In this document: one piece after another, positions 6,103 through 13,888 of the stretch
How the letters are laid out: each line of letters begins with the position of its first letter
Numbering within the stretch: the first letter of the stretch is position 1
NCBI GenBank assembly: GCA_002449635.1
Contig: DJXF01000038.1
Coordinates: 1 to 15,782 of the forward strand
DNA length: 15,782 nucleotides
From: Clostridiales bacterium UBA7011
Lineage (GTDB): Bacteria > Bacillota > Clostridia > Oscillospirales > Butyricicoccaceae
Direction of reading: 5' to 3'
Made by a program: the position numbers and the translations under genes
The notes under the pieces: generated by a model
Databases searched by the model: none
What the model saw: only the letters and a program-made list of their open reading frames with translations
Told to the model about the DNA's origin: nothing

Positions 6103-7911
6103 ATGGAACTGCCGTACAGGCTGCTGCGCGATTATTTTGGCTATACCGACTTTCGCCCGGGGCAGAAAAAGCTGATCGATGCCATGCTGTCCGGGCGGGA
6201 TGTGCTCGCCGTCATGCCGACGGGAGCGGGAAAATCCATCTGTTATCAGATCGCCGCCATGCTGCTGCCGGGCGTGACACTGGTGCTCTCTCCGCTCATC
6301 TCTCTGATGCAGGATCAGGTGGAAGGACTGCGCGCGGCAGGCATTCCGGCGGGCTCGCTGCACAGCGCACAGACCGCGGAGGAACGGCGGCAGACCATCC
6401 GGCAGGCGATGGCAGGGCGGTGCAGGCTCATTTATGCCGCACCCGAGCGGCTGGAGCAGCCGGGCTTTGAGCAGCTTCTTTTACAGCTTCCGGTTTCGAT
6501 GATCGCCGTGGACGAAGCGCACTGCATCTCGCAGTGGGGACACGACTTTCGTCCCAGCTACCGGCGCATTCCGCAGTTTATCCGGCGGCTGCCCGCCCGT
6601 CCGGTCATTTCCGCGTTTACCGCGACAGCCACCGCACAGGTGCGGGAGGACATCGTGCACGCCCTCGGCCTGCGCGCGCCGGAGCGGCTTGTGACCAGCT
6701 TTGACCGCCCCAATCTGCACTATGCGGTGCGGCGCGTCTACGACCGCGAGGCACAGCTGATTCGGTTTGTGCAGCAGCAGGACGGCGCATGCGGCATCGT
6801 CTACTGCCTGACCCGAAGGAAAACCGAAGAAATTGCGCGCTGTCTGTGCGATCACGGCATTTCCGCCGTCGCCTATCACGCCGGAATGGATGCGCGGCTG
6901 CGCCGCTCCGCACAGCAGCGGTTTATCAGCGGAAAAACGCCGGTGATTGCCGCGACCAGCGCGTTCGGCATGGGAATAGACAAGCCGGATGTCCGGTTTG
7001 TTGTACATTACGGCATGCCGCGCGATATGGAGAGCTATTATCAGGAGGCAGGACGCGCCGGGCGGGACGGCGCACCGGCACATTGCCTGCTGCTGTTTGA
7101 CGAGGCAGACCTTTCGCTGCAGGAATATCTGATCGAACGCGACCCGGACAATCCCGCGCTGACCGACGAAGAGGTGGAACAGCTCAAAAGGCGGAGACTG
7201 GAACGCCTGCAGAGCATGAAGCGCTATGTGTTCTCCGAGGGCTGCCTGCGGCAGCAGATTCTGCGCTATTTCGGACAGTCCGCGCCCGACTTCTGCGGAT
7301 GGTGCGGCAGCTGTGAGGCGGCGAGCGTACAGCGGGATGTCACGGTGGAGGCGCAGAAAATATTGTCGTGCGTGTACCGCGTCAGGGAGCAGTGTGACGC
7401 GGATGTCATCTGTTCGATTTTGCGCGGCGAGGACGATGCGCGGCAATATGCGGCGCTGTCCACGTTTGGCATTATGCGGGACAGTCCGGCGGAGGACATC
7501 GCCGCGGTCATCGGACAGCTGCTTCGTCTCGGCTGTCTCATCGTGCAGGAAAATCCCCGAAAACGCCTGCGCCTGTCCGGACGGGCGCGGGAGGTGCTGT
7601 TTCACGGCGCGCATGTGGAGCTGCGTGTGCGTGTGACACAGGCGGAGGCAAGACTGGAGCGGGAGAGCAGAAATTCCGTCCGTCCCGCGCTTGCACGCGC
7701 GCTGCGTGTGTGCCGACGCAGGCTGGCAGACCGGCGCGGTGTGCCGCCGCACAGCATTTTTTCCGACCGCATGCTGGAGAAGCTGGCAGACCGTCTGCCG
7801 CGCACGGAGCAGGAGCTCGACGAGATTGTCGGCGGGTCACGGAAATGGGATGCGCGCGGTGTGCTGAAGGCTGTCGAGGATTACCGGAAAGGGGAGGAAA
7901 ATACCCGGTAA
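6103..7911 (+). CDS. recQ: ATP-dependent DNA helicase RecQ
   Basis: This 602-residue 3'-5' superfamily 2 helicase acts in recombination and replication-fork repair. Motif I is MPTGAGKS (residues 38-45) and motif II is DEAH (137-140) in VDEAHCISQWGHDFRPSY. Motif III is SAFTATAT and motif VI lies around EAGRAGRDG. The RecQ zinc cluster is complete, with Cys381, Cys398, Cys401 and Cys404. A winged-helix RQC region follows, then a C-terminal HRDC-like domain (about residues 525-595), the usual bacterial layout and length. The start at 6103 has GAGGAGGG about 9 bases upstream. The frame opens further upstream but there it crosses the uppP promoter and lacks a ribosome site. It is divergent from uppP, and the pairing has no obvious functional link. 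Confidence 0.97.
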   Translation: MELPYRLLRDYFGYTDFRPGQKKLIDAMLSGRDVLAVMPTGAGKSICYQIAAMLLPGVTLVLSPLISLMQDQVEGLRAAGIPAGSLHSAQTAEERRQTIRQAMAGRCRLIYAAPERLEQPGFEQLLLQLPVSMIAVDEAHCISQWGHDFRPSYRRIPQFIRRLPARPVISAFTATATAQVREDIVHALGLRAPERLVTSFDRPNLHYAVRRVYDREAQLIRFVQQQDGACGIVYCLTRRKTEEIARCLCDHGISAVAYHAGMDARLRRSAQQRFISGKTPVIAATSAFGMGIDKPDVRFVVHYGMPRDMESYYQEAGRAGRDGAPAHCLLLFDEADLSLQEYLIERDPDNPALTDEEVEQLKRRRLERLQSMKRYVFSEGCLRQQILRYFGQSAPDFCGWCGSCEAASVQRDVTVEAQKILSCVYRVREQCDADVICSILRGEDDARQYAALSTFGIMRDSPAEDIAAVIGQLLRLGCLIVQENPRKRLRLSGRAREVLFHGAHVELRVRVTQAEARLERESRNSVRPALARALRVCRRRLADRRGVPPHSIFSDRMLEKLADRLPRTEQELDEIVGGSRKWDARGVLKAVEDYRKGEENTR

Positions 7912-7937
7912 ACCGCATACATTCCCCGCTTTTTTTT
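7891..7937 (+). terminator. Possible weak terminator after recQ
   Basis: A run of eight T (7930-7937) follows GGGGA (7891-7895), which pairs with TCCCC (7923-7927), with an inner CGGT/ACCG arm near 7906. The stem is short with a long loop and overlaps the end of recQ. Confidence 0.4.
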
Positions 7938-7966
7938 GAAAAACCGATGCTTTTTTTGCGCAGCTG

Positions 7967-7975
7967 TGGTATACT
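7967..7975 (+). promoter_or_regulatory. Extended -10 promoter of the small membrane peptide gene
   Basis: TGG directly followed by TATACT (7970-7975) forms an extended -10 element. No good -35 box lies 17 bp upstream. The start is expected near 7982, about 26 nt before the ATG. Confidence 0.65.
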
Positions 7976-8007
7976 GAATAAAACATTCGGGATATGGGGT
8001 GAATTGT

Positions 8008-8124
8008 ATGAATAAAGGATTGAGCATTGCGACGCTGGCACTTGGCGCGCTCATTACCATGCTCGGGACAGCAATTGTTGCAATCAGTGTTGCAAGCTTC
8101 AGCCAGTCGAGAATGGAATTTTAA
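8008..8124 (+). CDS. Small single-helix membrane peptide (38 residues)
   Basis: This ORF of 39 codons begins MNKGLSIATLALGALITM and ends SFSQSRMEF, with stop TAA at 8122-8124. The ribosome site GGGGTGA (7996-8002) lies five bases before the ATG. Residues about 5-30 form one continuous hydrophobic segment with GxxxxG-like spacing, preceded by a lysine, which suggests an inner-membrane helix with the short polar tail outside. It has its own extended -10 promoter and a strong terminator, so it is a discrete unit of about 200 nt. It lies between recQ and an EFR1 ferredoxin gene. I do not recognise a family. It could be a regulatory small membrane protein, a toxin-like peptide or a leader peptide for the next gene. 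Confidence 0.7.
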   Translation: MNKGLSIATLALGALITMLGTAIVAISVASFSQSRMEF

Positions 8125-8146
8125 CGGATGTGAAATTCGAACGATG

Positions 8147-8180
8147 GAGCGGCGTTTGCAGCGACCGCTCTGTTTTTTTT
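8147..8180 (+). terminator. Strong intrinsic terminator after the small peptide gene
   Basis: GAGCGG (8147-8152) pairs with CCGCTC (8165-8170), with inner CG pairs, and is followed by TG and eight T (8173-8180). It stands only 35 bases before the next gene's start, so it could act as a conditional terminator for that gene. Confidence 0.85.
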
Positions 8181-8215
8181 GAGAAAACGGATTTGCGGGA
8201 AAGAGAGGGAGCAGG

Positions 8216-9037
8216 ATGAAGCTGAAGAGCATACGGCTGATTTACTTCAGCGCGACGGGGACGACACAGACGATTGTCCGCCGCATCGGCGCGGGGCTGT
8301 CGCGCGCATGGAATGTGCCCGTACACGAGCATGATTTTACCCTTCCGGCGGCGCGCGCACAGGAAATTGTGTGCGGACCGGATGAGCTGGCGCTTGTGGG
8401 CACGCCGGTCTACGCCGGACGGGTGCCGAATGTCCTGCTGCCGTTTTTGCGGACAAAGCTGAGCGGGGGCGGCGCACCGGCCGTGCCCGTGGTTCTGTTC
8501 GGCAACCGCAATTACGATGATGCGCTCATTGAGCTGCGCGATCTGCTGGAGGCCGCCGGATTTCATACCATCGGCGGCGCGGCTTTCGTGGGAGAGCATT
8601 CGTTTTCCACCGTTCTTGCCGCGGGGCGGCCGGATGCGGCCGATTTGCAGACAGCGGATGACTTCGCCGCGCTGCTGGTGCAGCGCACAGCCGCATGGTC
8701 CGCCGTGCCGGAGCAGCCCGTCCCGGTGCCCGGAGAGACCCCGCTGCGGCCCTATTATACGCCGCGTGACCGGCAGGGCAGACCGGTGAATATTCTCAAG
8801 GTCAGGCCGCTTGTGCGGGAGACCTGCGACAACTGCGGTCTGTGCGCCGAGGTCTGTCCGATGGGCTCGATTGACCGGGCGGATGTGCGCCGTTATACGG
8901 GAATCTGCATCAAATGCGGCGCCTGCATCAAAAAATGCCCGCAGGCGGCGCGGTATTATGACGACGCGGGATATCTGTACCATCAGCACGAGCTGGAGGA
9001 GGGGTACACCCGCCGCGCACAGCCCGAGCTGTTCTGA
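8216..9037 (+). CDS. EFR1-family flavodoxin/ferredoxin fusion protein
   Basis: This 273-residue cytoplasmic redox protein probably moves electrons between a flavin and iron-sulfur clusters, with unknown partner. Residues 1-190 form a flavodoxin-like fold whose phosphate-binding loop is YFSATGTTQTI (10-20), with the second loop GTPVYAGRVPN. The C-terminus has two [4Fe-4S] motifs of the C-x2-C-x2-C-x3-C type: Cys204, 207, 210, 214 and Cys231, 234, 237, 241. The lengths match the EFR1 family common in clostridia. The start at 8216 has GAGAGGGAG just upstream. I see no clear promoter between the preceding terminator and this start, so expression may depend on readthrough from the small peptide unit. 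The second motif is followed by CPQAARYYDDAGY and a charged tail. Confidence 0.92.
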   Translation: MKLKSIRLIYFSATGTTQTIVRRIGAGLSRAWNVPVHEHDFTLPAARAQEIVCGPDELALVGTPVYAGRVPNVLLPFLRTKLSGGGAPAVPVVLFGNRNYDDALIELRDLLEAAGFHTIGGAAFVGEHSFSTVLAAGRPDAADLQTADDFAALLVQRTAAWSAVPEQPVPVPGETPLRPYYTPRDRQGRPVNILKVRPLVRETCDNCGLCAEVCPMGSIDRADVRRYTGICIKCGACIKKCPQAARYYDDAGYLYHQHELEEGYTRRAQPELF

Positions 9038-9062
9038 CCGATACCCGATTTGACACAGGAAA

Positions 9063-9108
9063 AGCCGGAAAGACGGGGGGAGTTTTCCCGTTTTCCGGCT
9101 GTTTTTTT
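9063..9108 (+). terminator. Shared convergent terminator
   Basis: AGCCGGAAA (9063-9071) pairs with TTTCCGGCT (9092-9100), extended inside by CGGG/CCCG, and is followed by seven T (9102-9108). On the minus strand the same stem is followed by TTTTCC. The T run overlaps the stop codon (9109-9107) of the convergent gene. Confidence 0.9.
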
Positions 9109-10216
9109 ATGCTTCTTCGGGCGGAATGGTGCGCGCGAGACGGTAATTTTTGTAGGCATCATCGTCCGTGACCTCGCGGATGACGTGCAGATAGGGCGGA
9201 AACTGTGCCTGCGGCGCCGATTCCGGCAGCTGCACCTCCACAAGCGCCTGCCGCTTCCAGAACGGATAGACATCAATTTCGAAATACTGGTTGTTCTCGG
9301 TCAGGCAGTAGCGGTTTTTGCGGATCTGCCGCAGCGAGGTGTCCGCCTCCATCAGCAGATCGAGATATTCATCCTGCGTGATGCGCTCCTCGGTCTCGAT
9401 GCGTTTGCCGTTCGCGACCGTCGTTTTTGTGGTTTTGATATAAATATAGCTGCCGTCCTGTCCGCGCTGCCGCACGCGAAGCTCGACATCCTCGTCCCTG
9501 CTGAGCAGATAGGTTTGAATGATCTCCACTTTTTTGCAGTTCGGCAGCTGCTCGAGCCGCTCGAGGTCGGGCATTTCGATGAGGAACTTGCTGTCGAGCT
9601 CATACGGCTCCGGCTCGCCGAGAAACTGTGTGATCTCATTGACCAGCCGTTTCATTTTGACGCTGAAATCGGTGGAATTGTCGATGATGCGCAGATAGGG
9701 GTGGCCGGTCCAGCAGGAAATCAGCTTCTGGTCCATTTCAATCGCCTGCTCCGGGGTCTCCGTGCGCGCCTGGTTGTTGGACAGCGTGTAATATTTGGCC
9801 GCGCCCTGCGCCGCCGTGACCAGATGAAAGACGGCGTCATAATTGTCGCGGAAGGAGACCTCACTGCCGCCCAGCTCGCGGCACAGCGAGTCGAATTCCT
9901 CATCCGTCATATACGCCTTGTTGTCCAGTATGCCGCGGTCGACGACGATCACGATTTTTTCGTCCGCCATGTTGCGCGCCGCCATTTCAAAGACGAGCTC
10001 CTTTTGAATCTGAAGCGACACAAGCGCCTTTTGAAAATCATAATTGGTGCTGACCGTCCACGGCGCGACGCCGCCGAGAATCAGCTCGGAAGCGGTTTCC
10101 GGAATAAACAGCACCTTGTAGCCGCGGCGGGACAGATGGCTTTCAATCCATGTCATTGCGGTGGATTTTCCGCCGCACGGACCGCCGGTGATAACAATTT
10201 TTGTGATGGATTTCAT
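9107..10216 (-). CDS. P-loop ATPase/kinase fused to a CYTH domain
   Basis: This is a 369-residue two-domain protein. The N-terminal half (about 1-195) is an AAA_28/NadR-like P-loop domain with Walker A GGPCGGKST (residues 11-19) and a Walker B-like IVIVVDRG. It resembles nucleoside or small-molecule kinases. Residues about 204-360 match a CYTH triphosphate-tunnel domain. The entry motif is E206-x-D208-x-K210, a variant of the family E-x-E-x-K, followed by RVRQRG, YIYIKTTK, ETEERI, KNRY, FEIDVY and ALVEVQL, alternating acidic and basic strands as in the tunnel. CYTH enzymes act on triphosphates or cyclic nucleotides with metal ions. The substrate here is unknown. The start at 10216 has AGGAGG ten bases upstream. 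It is probably soluble, and it is monocistronic with its own promoter. Confidence 0.88.
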   Translation of the reverse strand: MKSITKIVITGGPCGGKSTAMTWIESHLSRRGYKVLFIPETASELILGGVAPWTVSTNYDFQKALVSLQIQKELVFEMAARNMADEKIVIVVDRGILDNKAYMTDEEFDSLCRELGGSEVSFRDNYDAVFHLVTAAQGAAKYYTLSNNQARTETPEQAIEMDQKLISCWTGHPYLRIIDNSTDFSVKMKRLVNEITQFLGEPEPYELDSKFLIEMPDLERLEQLPNCKKVEIIQTYLLSRDEDVELRVRQRGQDGSYIYIKTTKTTVANGKRIETEERITQDEYLDLLMEADTSLRQIRKNRYCLTENNQYFEIDVYPFWKRQALVEVQLPESAPQAQFPPYLHVIREVTDDDAYKNYRLARTIPPEEA

Positions 10217-10256
10217 GCAGGCATTCCTCCTGTCTGCGCGCTTGCTTGTTATGTTC

Positions 10257-10285
10257 AGTATAGCCATTTCCGCCGCGGAAGTCAA
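10257..10285 (-). promoter_or_regulatory. Sigma-A promoter with palindromic spacer
   Basis: On the minus strand TTGACT (10285-10280), a 17-bp spacer and TATACT (10262-10257) are present. The spacer holds the perfect 13-bp palindrome TTCCGC-C-GCGGAA (10268-10280), a good position for a repressor operator. Confidence 0.8.
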
Positions 10286-10381
10286 TGAAATGCACCCGGC
10301 CGGCGATGGCTCCGCATCCGGCATTCTGACCATATTCGCGCGGATTTTCCGCTTTTCCCGCAAAAAATACAGGCAGGTGTG

Positions 10382-10410
10382 TTCCCATCGTTTTCGCAAT
10401 GTGGTATGAT
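10382..10410 (+). promoter_or_regulatory. Sigma-A promoter of the acyltransferase gene
   Basis: TTCCCA (10382-10387), a 17-bp spacer ending TGG, and TATGAT (10405-10410) form an extended -10 promoter with a fair -35 box. The leader is about 66 nt. Confidence 0.65.
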
Positions 10411-10482
10411 AGGTACAGGAAATATTTTGTGCGGAAATCGGAGATCTGACCCGTTTTCCGACAGAAAAGAGTTGAGAAAAGA

Positions 10483-11451
10483 ATGAAACGAAGAATGGTT
10501 TACCCGGATGTGCTGCGCGCACTCAGCTGCATCGCGGTTGTGTTCCTCAGTGTGTCGATGGCGGCGGGCAATACCGCCGTGAGCGGACTGCTGACATGGG
10601 CGGTGCCGATGTTTGTCATGCTAAGCGGCATGTTTTTCCTCGACAGCAGCTGGTATATCAGCGGACGGGATATGGTGCAGCGCTATCTCCTGCGCCTGCT
10701 GACAGGCTATGCGGTCTGGGCGCTGATGGCGGTCATCGTCAACCGGGCGACGGCCGGTACCCTCAGCGGCATCCTTTCCGGCACCGGCTTTTACCTCAAT
10801 TTTCTGTTTGTCATGATTGTGCTGTATGCCGTATCGCCGCTGCTGCGCGTGTTCACGCGGGCGGCACAGCAGCGCGAGCTGATGTATGCGGTTTTGTTCG
10901 GCCTTCTGCTCGGCTGCTGCTATCCGTTTGCACAGGTGCTGATGGGTGCGGCGCGGATGACCGACTATGCGATGATGGGCTTCGGCTTTGCCGGCGTGTT
11001 CCTCGTCGGCTGGTATCTGCGCACGGCGCTGCTGACAGCGCGCGGCGTGCGCCGCATCTATCTGCTCGGCGGGATTTGCCTGATTCTCACCCTGCGCGGC
11101 ATTTGGGTGGGAACAACGGTGTTTACAACCGACCCGGCGCTGATGATTCTGTCGCCCGATGCCGTCCTGATTGCGATGGCGCTGTTTCTCGTCGTCAAAA
11201 ATACACTCTCCGGACGCAGACTGTCGCGCAGGGTACTGCGCCCGATTGCGGCGCTCTCACAGCTCAGCTTCGGCATTTATCTGATTCACCCGCTTTTGCT
11301 CGCACTGGTTTGTGCGGCGTTCAATCGCGCGGGCATTCGTCTGCCGTCCGGCGTGTTTATCCTGCTCGTGTCCGTCGGGCTGCTCGCGGTTTCCGGCGTG
11401 CTCACATACCTGATTCGAAAGATTCCGAAGGTCGGGCGCTATCTCGCCTGA
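10483..11451 (+). CDS. Acyltransferase-3 family membrane protein lacking the conserved His
   Basis: This is a 322-residue protein with about nine or ten hydrophobic segments. The N-terminal YPDVLRALSCIAVVFLS, the VPMFVMLSGMFFL segment and the late FGIYLIHPLLLAL are typical of the acyltransferase-3 family, which O-acylates sugars of surface polymers using cytoplasmic acyl-CoA. Family members carry Arg-x10-His in the first helix. Here Arg12 is present but the tenth-plus-one position is Ser23 (LSVS where others have LHVS). Activity may be lost or altered. The ATG at 10483 has only a weak ribosome site (GAGAAAAG). The aldo/keto reductase gene starts 40 bases after the stop and may be co-transcribed, although the two have no clear functional link. 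Confidence 0.85.
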   Translation: MKRRMVYPDVLRALSCIAVVFLSVSMAAGNTAVSGLLTWAVPMFVMLSGMFFLDSSWYISGRDMVQRYLLRLLTGYAVWALMAVIVNRATAGTLSGILSGTGFYLNFLFVMIVLYAVSPLLRVFTRAAQQRELMYAVLFGLLLGCCYPFAQVLMGAARMTDYAMMGFGFAGVFLVGWYLRTALLTARGVRRIYLLGGICLILTLRGIWVGTTVFTTDPALMILSPDAVLIAMALFLVVKNTLSGRRLSRRVLRPIAALSQLSFGIYLIHPLLLALVCAAFNRAGIRLPSGVFILLVSVGLLAVSGVLTYLIRKIPKVGRYLA

Positions 11452-11491
11452 GCCGGTTTGGATAGATTGTTGACAACAGGAGGGAACTGTT

Positions 11492-12337
11492 ATGAATGTA
11501 CAGACTCGCGTGCCGCTTTCCAACGGCACATCCATTCCCTGTGTCGGCTTCGGCACATGGAAGACGCCCAATGACGAGGCGGCGGCCTCGGTCGCGGAGG
11601 CGCTGCGCGTCGGATACCGCCACATCGACACGGCGACAGCGTACGGCAATGAGGCAGGTGTCGGCCGCGCGATTGCGGAATCGGGCATTCCGCGCGGGGA
11701 AATTTTCCTGACAAGCAAGCTGTGGAATCCGCATCAGGGCTATCAGAGCACACTGGATGCGTTTGACCGCTCGCTGGAAAAGCTGCAGACCGACTATCTC
11801 GATCTGTACCTGATTCACTGGCCGCATGACCGCAAATATTTTGACAACTGGGAGGAACGCAACCGCGAAACGTGGCGGGCGTTTGAGAAGCTGTATCAGG
11901 ACGGGCGCATTCGTGCAATCGGCGTGAGCAATTTCCGCCCGCGGCATCTGGAAAATCTGTTCGGGCACAGCGACATCGCACCGATGGTCGATCAGATTGA
12001 AATTCATCCGGGCATGCCGCAGGATGACATGATTGCGTACTGCCGCGCGCACAATATGGTGGTCGAGGGCTGGAGCCCGATGGCGACCGGACGCATTTTC
12101 TCCGTGCCCGAGGTACAGGAGCTGGCGAAAAAATACGATCGCACGGTGGCACAGGTGGTTTTGCGCTGGCATGTGCAGCGCGGCATCATTCCGCTGCCCA
12201 AGTCGGTCACACCGTCCCGCATTGCGGAAAACAGCCGGCTGTTTGATTTTGAACTGGAGCCGGAGGATATGGCGCGCATCAGTGCGCTGACCGACTGCGG
12301 CTGGTCGGGACTGGATCCGGACAATCTGGTCTATTGA
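11492..12337 (+). CDS. Aldo/keto reductase
   Basis: This 281-residue cytoplasmic NADPH-dependent oxidoreductase is of the (beta/alpha)8-barrel AKR superfamily. The catalytic tetrad is complete: Asp46 and Tyr51 in HIDTATAYGNE, Lys76 in TSKLW, and His109 in YLIHWP. The cofactor-binding end shows GVSNF near residue 144 and PLPKSVTPSRIAENSRLF near the C-terminus, as in AKR5-type 2,5-diketogluconate or methylglyoxal reductases. The length is standard. The ribosome site AGGAGGG lies about 7 bases before the ATG. The substrate cannot be predicted, but small aldehydes or keto-sugars are likely. It is followed by a very stable terminator. Confidence 0.95.
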   Translation: MNVQTRVPLSNGTSIPCVGFGTWKTPNDEAAASVAEALRVGYRHIDTATAYGNEAGVGRAIAESGIPRGEIFLTSKLWNPHQGYQSTLDAFDRSLEKLQTDYLDLYLIHWPHDRKYFDNWEERNRETWRAFEKLYQDGRIRAIGVSNFRPRHLENLFGHSDIAPMVDQIEIHPGMPQDDMIAYCRAHNMVVEGWSPMATGRIFSVPEVQELAKKYDRTVAQVVLRWHVQRGIIPLPKSVTPSRIAENSRLFDFELEPEDMARISALTDCGWSGLDPDNLVY

Positions 12338-12368
12338 CCGTGACCGCACAGAGCTTTTTGCAGGCAGG

Positions 12369-12404
12369 CCGCCCGTTCCCTGAGAGGGGAGCGGGCGGAT
12401 TTTT
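12369..12404 (+). terminator. Intrinsic terminator of the aldo/keto reductase gene
   Basis: A 12-bp stem (12369-12380 with 12387-12398, one G-T pair) and 6-base loop are followed by ATTTTTG. Confidence 0.9.
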
Positions 12405-12511
12405 GTGGGTCCGCACGCCGCCGGGTTCCGGCACAGGCTGCCTGTCCGCCCTGTTGTTGTTTTACACAGAAAAAAACGGAAGAAATGCCGCAAACATAGC
12501 ATCAATGCAAA

Positions 12512-12540
12512 TTGACGCACCTGTGCCAAAGGGCTATACT
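12512..12540 (+). promoter_or_regulatory. Sigma-A promoter of the MFS transporter gene
   Basis: TTGACG (12512-12517), a 17-bp spacer and TATACT (12535-12540) are present. The spacer begins with CCTGTGCC-containing sequence (12520-12527), whose inverted copy GGCACAGG lies at 12430-12437. This may be a distant operator pair or chance. Confidence 0.8.
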
Positions 12541-12585
12541 GGGTAAGGTTTTAGAGAATAACCAGAGGAATTGAGGAAAGAGAGT

Positions 12586-13845
12586 ATGACACAGGTAATC
12601 CGGCGCCGTGTGTGTCCGCACGCGCTGTCACAGCGTCTTTTTCTGCTGTGTGCAGCCACATACATCATCGGTCTGTTTGGCCGGCTCAGCTACACTGCCG
12701 TCATGGTGGAGCTGATCGGCTCGGGCAGCATGGACAAGGCACAGGCCGGCCTGATCGGCACGGCGCTGTTTGTCGCCTATGGCGTGTCGCAGATTTTCAG
12801 CGGTCTGATCGGCGACCGGATCAGCCCGAAAAAGCTGGTGTTTGCAGGCGTGCTCGGCTCGGGCATTCTGAATCTCGGCATGGGACTGACGGGCAGCTAT
12901 TTCGTCATGCTGGTGCTCTGGGCGGTCAACGGTGTTTTTCAGTCGTTTATCTGGTCGCCGGTGGCGCGCGTTTTCGCGGAAGTCCTGCCGCCCGATCAGC
13001 GCAGGCGCGCGTGCAGCAATGCGGCTGCGACCTATCCGCTCGCTACGGTTTTGACCTATCTGCTCGCGTCCTTTGTGCTCTCCGCGCTCGGCTGGCGCAG
13101 TGTGTTCCTGATTTCCGCGGCGGTTATGCTGGCGGCAAGTGCGGTGTGGTATGCGCGCATGAGCTGGTTTGAACGCGTCATTGCGGAAAACGGGGAAACG
13201 GAAGTCATTGAACTGCACCACCATCAGCACAAGAAAAAGGAAGGTCTGCTGCATATTCTGGTGGTTTCGGGCGTGCTGCTCGCTGCCGTCAGCTCGATGA
13301 CACACGGCATGCTGCGCGATGGCATTCAGACCTGGCTGCCGACCCTGATGACAGATAATTTCCACTTCGGAACGTCCGCCTCGGTTGCCCTGGATATCAT
13401 TCTTCCGCTGGTCAACATTTCCGGCGTATTTCTCACCAAAGCGATTGCAAAGAATCACATTCACAATGAGCTGCGCGGCTCGGCCGGATTCTTCGCTGTC
13501 ACAATTGTTTCGCTGGTGCTGCTCGGCTTTGTCTGTGAACGCAGTGCAGCGGCCTCTCTGCTGCTGCTGACGGTGGCAAGCACCTGTATGGTCGGCGCGA
13601 ATATCATGCTGATTAACCTGATGCCGATTCACTTCGGCGCAATCGGCCGCGCGTCCTCTGTGACCGGCATTCTCAACTGCTCCGCCTATGTCGGGTCAGC
13701 CCTGTCCAGCTACGGCATCGGCACGGTGGCGGACAGCTGCGGCTGGACGTCGGCAATCTGGGTCTGGGTGGGATTTTCCCTGCTCGCTCTGCTGGCAGCC
13801 CTGTTCGGCTCGGGACGCTGGGGAAAATTCGAACAATCGGTATAA
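12586..13845 (+). CDS. MFS transporter
   Basis: This 419-residue major facilitator protein has about 12 predicted membrane helices in two halves. The signature loop after helix 2 is FSGLIGDRISPKKL, matching the family G-x3-D-R-x-G/S-R/K pattern. The second half has TWLPTLMTDNF, recalling organophosphate/hexose-phosphate antiporters such as GlpT and UhpT, but the substrate is not certain. The cytoplasmic loop between the halves (about residues 195-220) holds ELHHHQHKKKE, a His cluster at 211-215. I chose the ATG at 12586, with GAGGAAAGAGAG upstream. The in-frame TTG at 12571 would add five residues, but its ribosome site is too close. It has its own promoter and terminator. Confidence 0.88.
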   Translation: MTQVIRRRVCPHALSQRLFLLCAATYIIGLFGRLSYTAVMVELIGSGSMDKAQAGLIGTALFVAYGVSQIFSGLIGDRISPKKLVFAGVLGSGILNLGMGLTGSYFVMLVLWAVNGVFQSFIWSPVARVFAEVLPPDQRRRACSNAAATYPLATVLTYLLASFVLSALGWRSVFLISAAVMLAASAVWYARMSWFERVIAENGETEVIELHHHQHKKKEGLLHILVVSGVLLAAVSSMTHGMLRDGIQTWLPTLMTDNFHFGTSASVALDIILPLVNISGVFLTKAIAKNHIHNELRGSAGFFAVTIVSLVLLGFVCERSAAASLLLLTVASTCMVGANIMLINLMPIHFGAIGRASSVTGILNCSAYVGSALSSYGIGTVADSCGWTSAIWVWVGFSLLALLAALFGSGRWGKFEQSV

Positions 13846-13852
13846 AAACAGC

Positions 13853-13888
13853 AACAGGCTCTGCCCATGCGGCAAAGCCTGTTTTTTT
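13853..13888 (+). terminator. Shared convergent terminator
   Basis: AACAGGCT (13853-13860) pairs with AGCCTGTT (13876-13883), with an inner TGCC/GGCA arm, and is followed by a T run (13882-13888). The T run overlaps the stop codon of the convergent gene. On the minus strand a later TTTTT (near 13849-13845) follows. Confidence 0.88.

Noticed and set aside
9050..10288. 412-codon plus-strand frame opposite the P-loop/CYTH gene
   Set aside because: It starts inside a terminator and crosses the promoter of the real gene, with no recognisable domain.
12571..12585. TTG start five codons upstream for the MFS gene
   Set aside because: AGAGG lies only two bases before it, while the ATG at 12586 has a better-spaced site.
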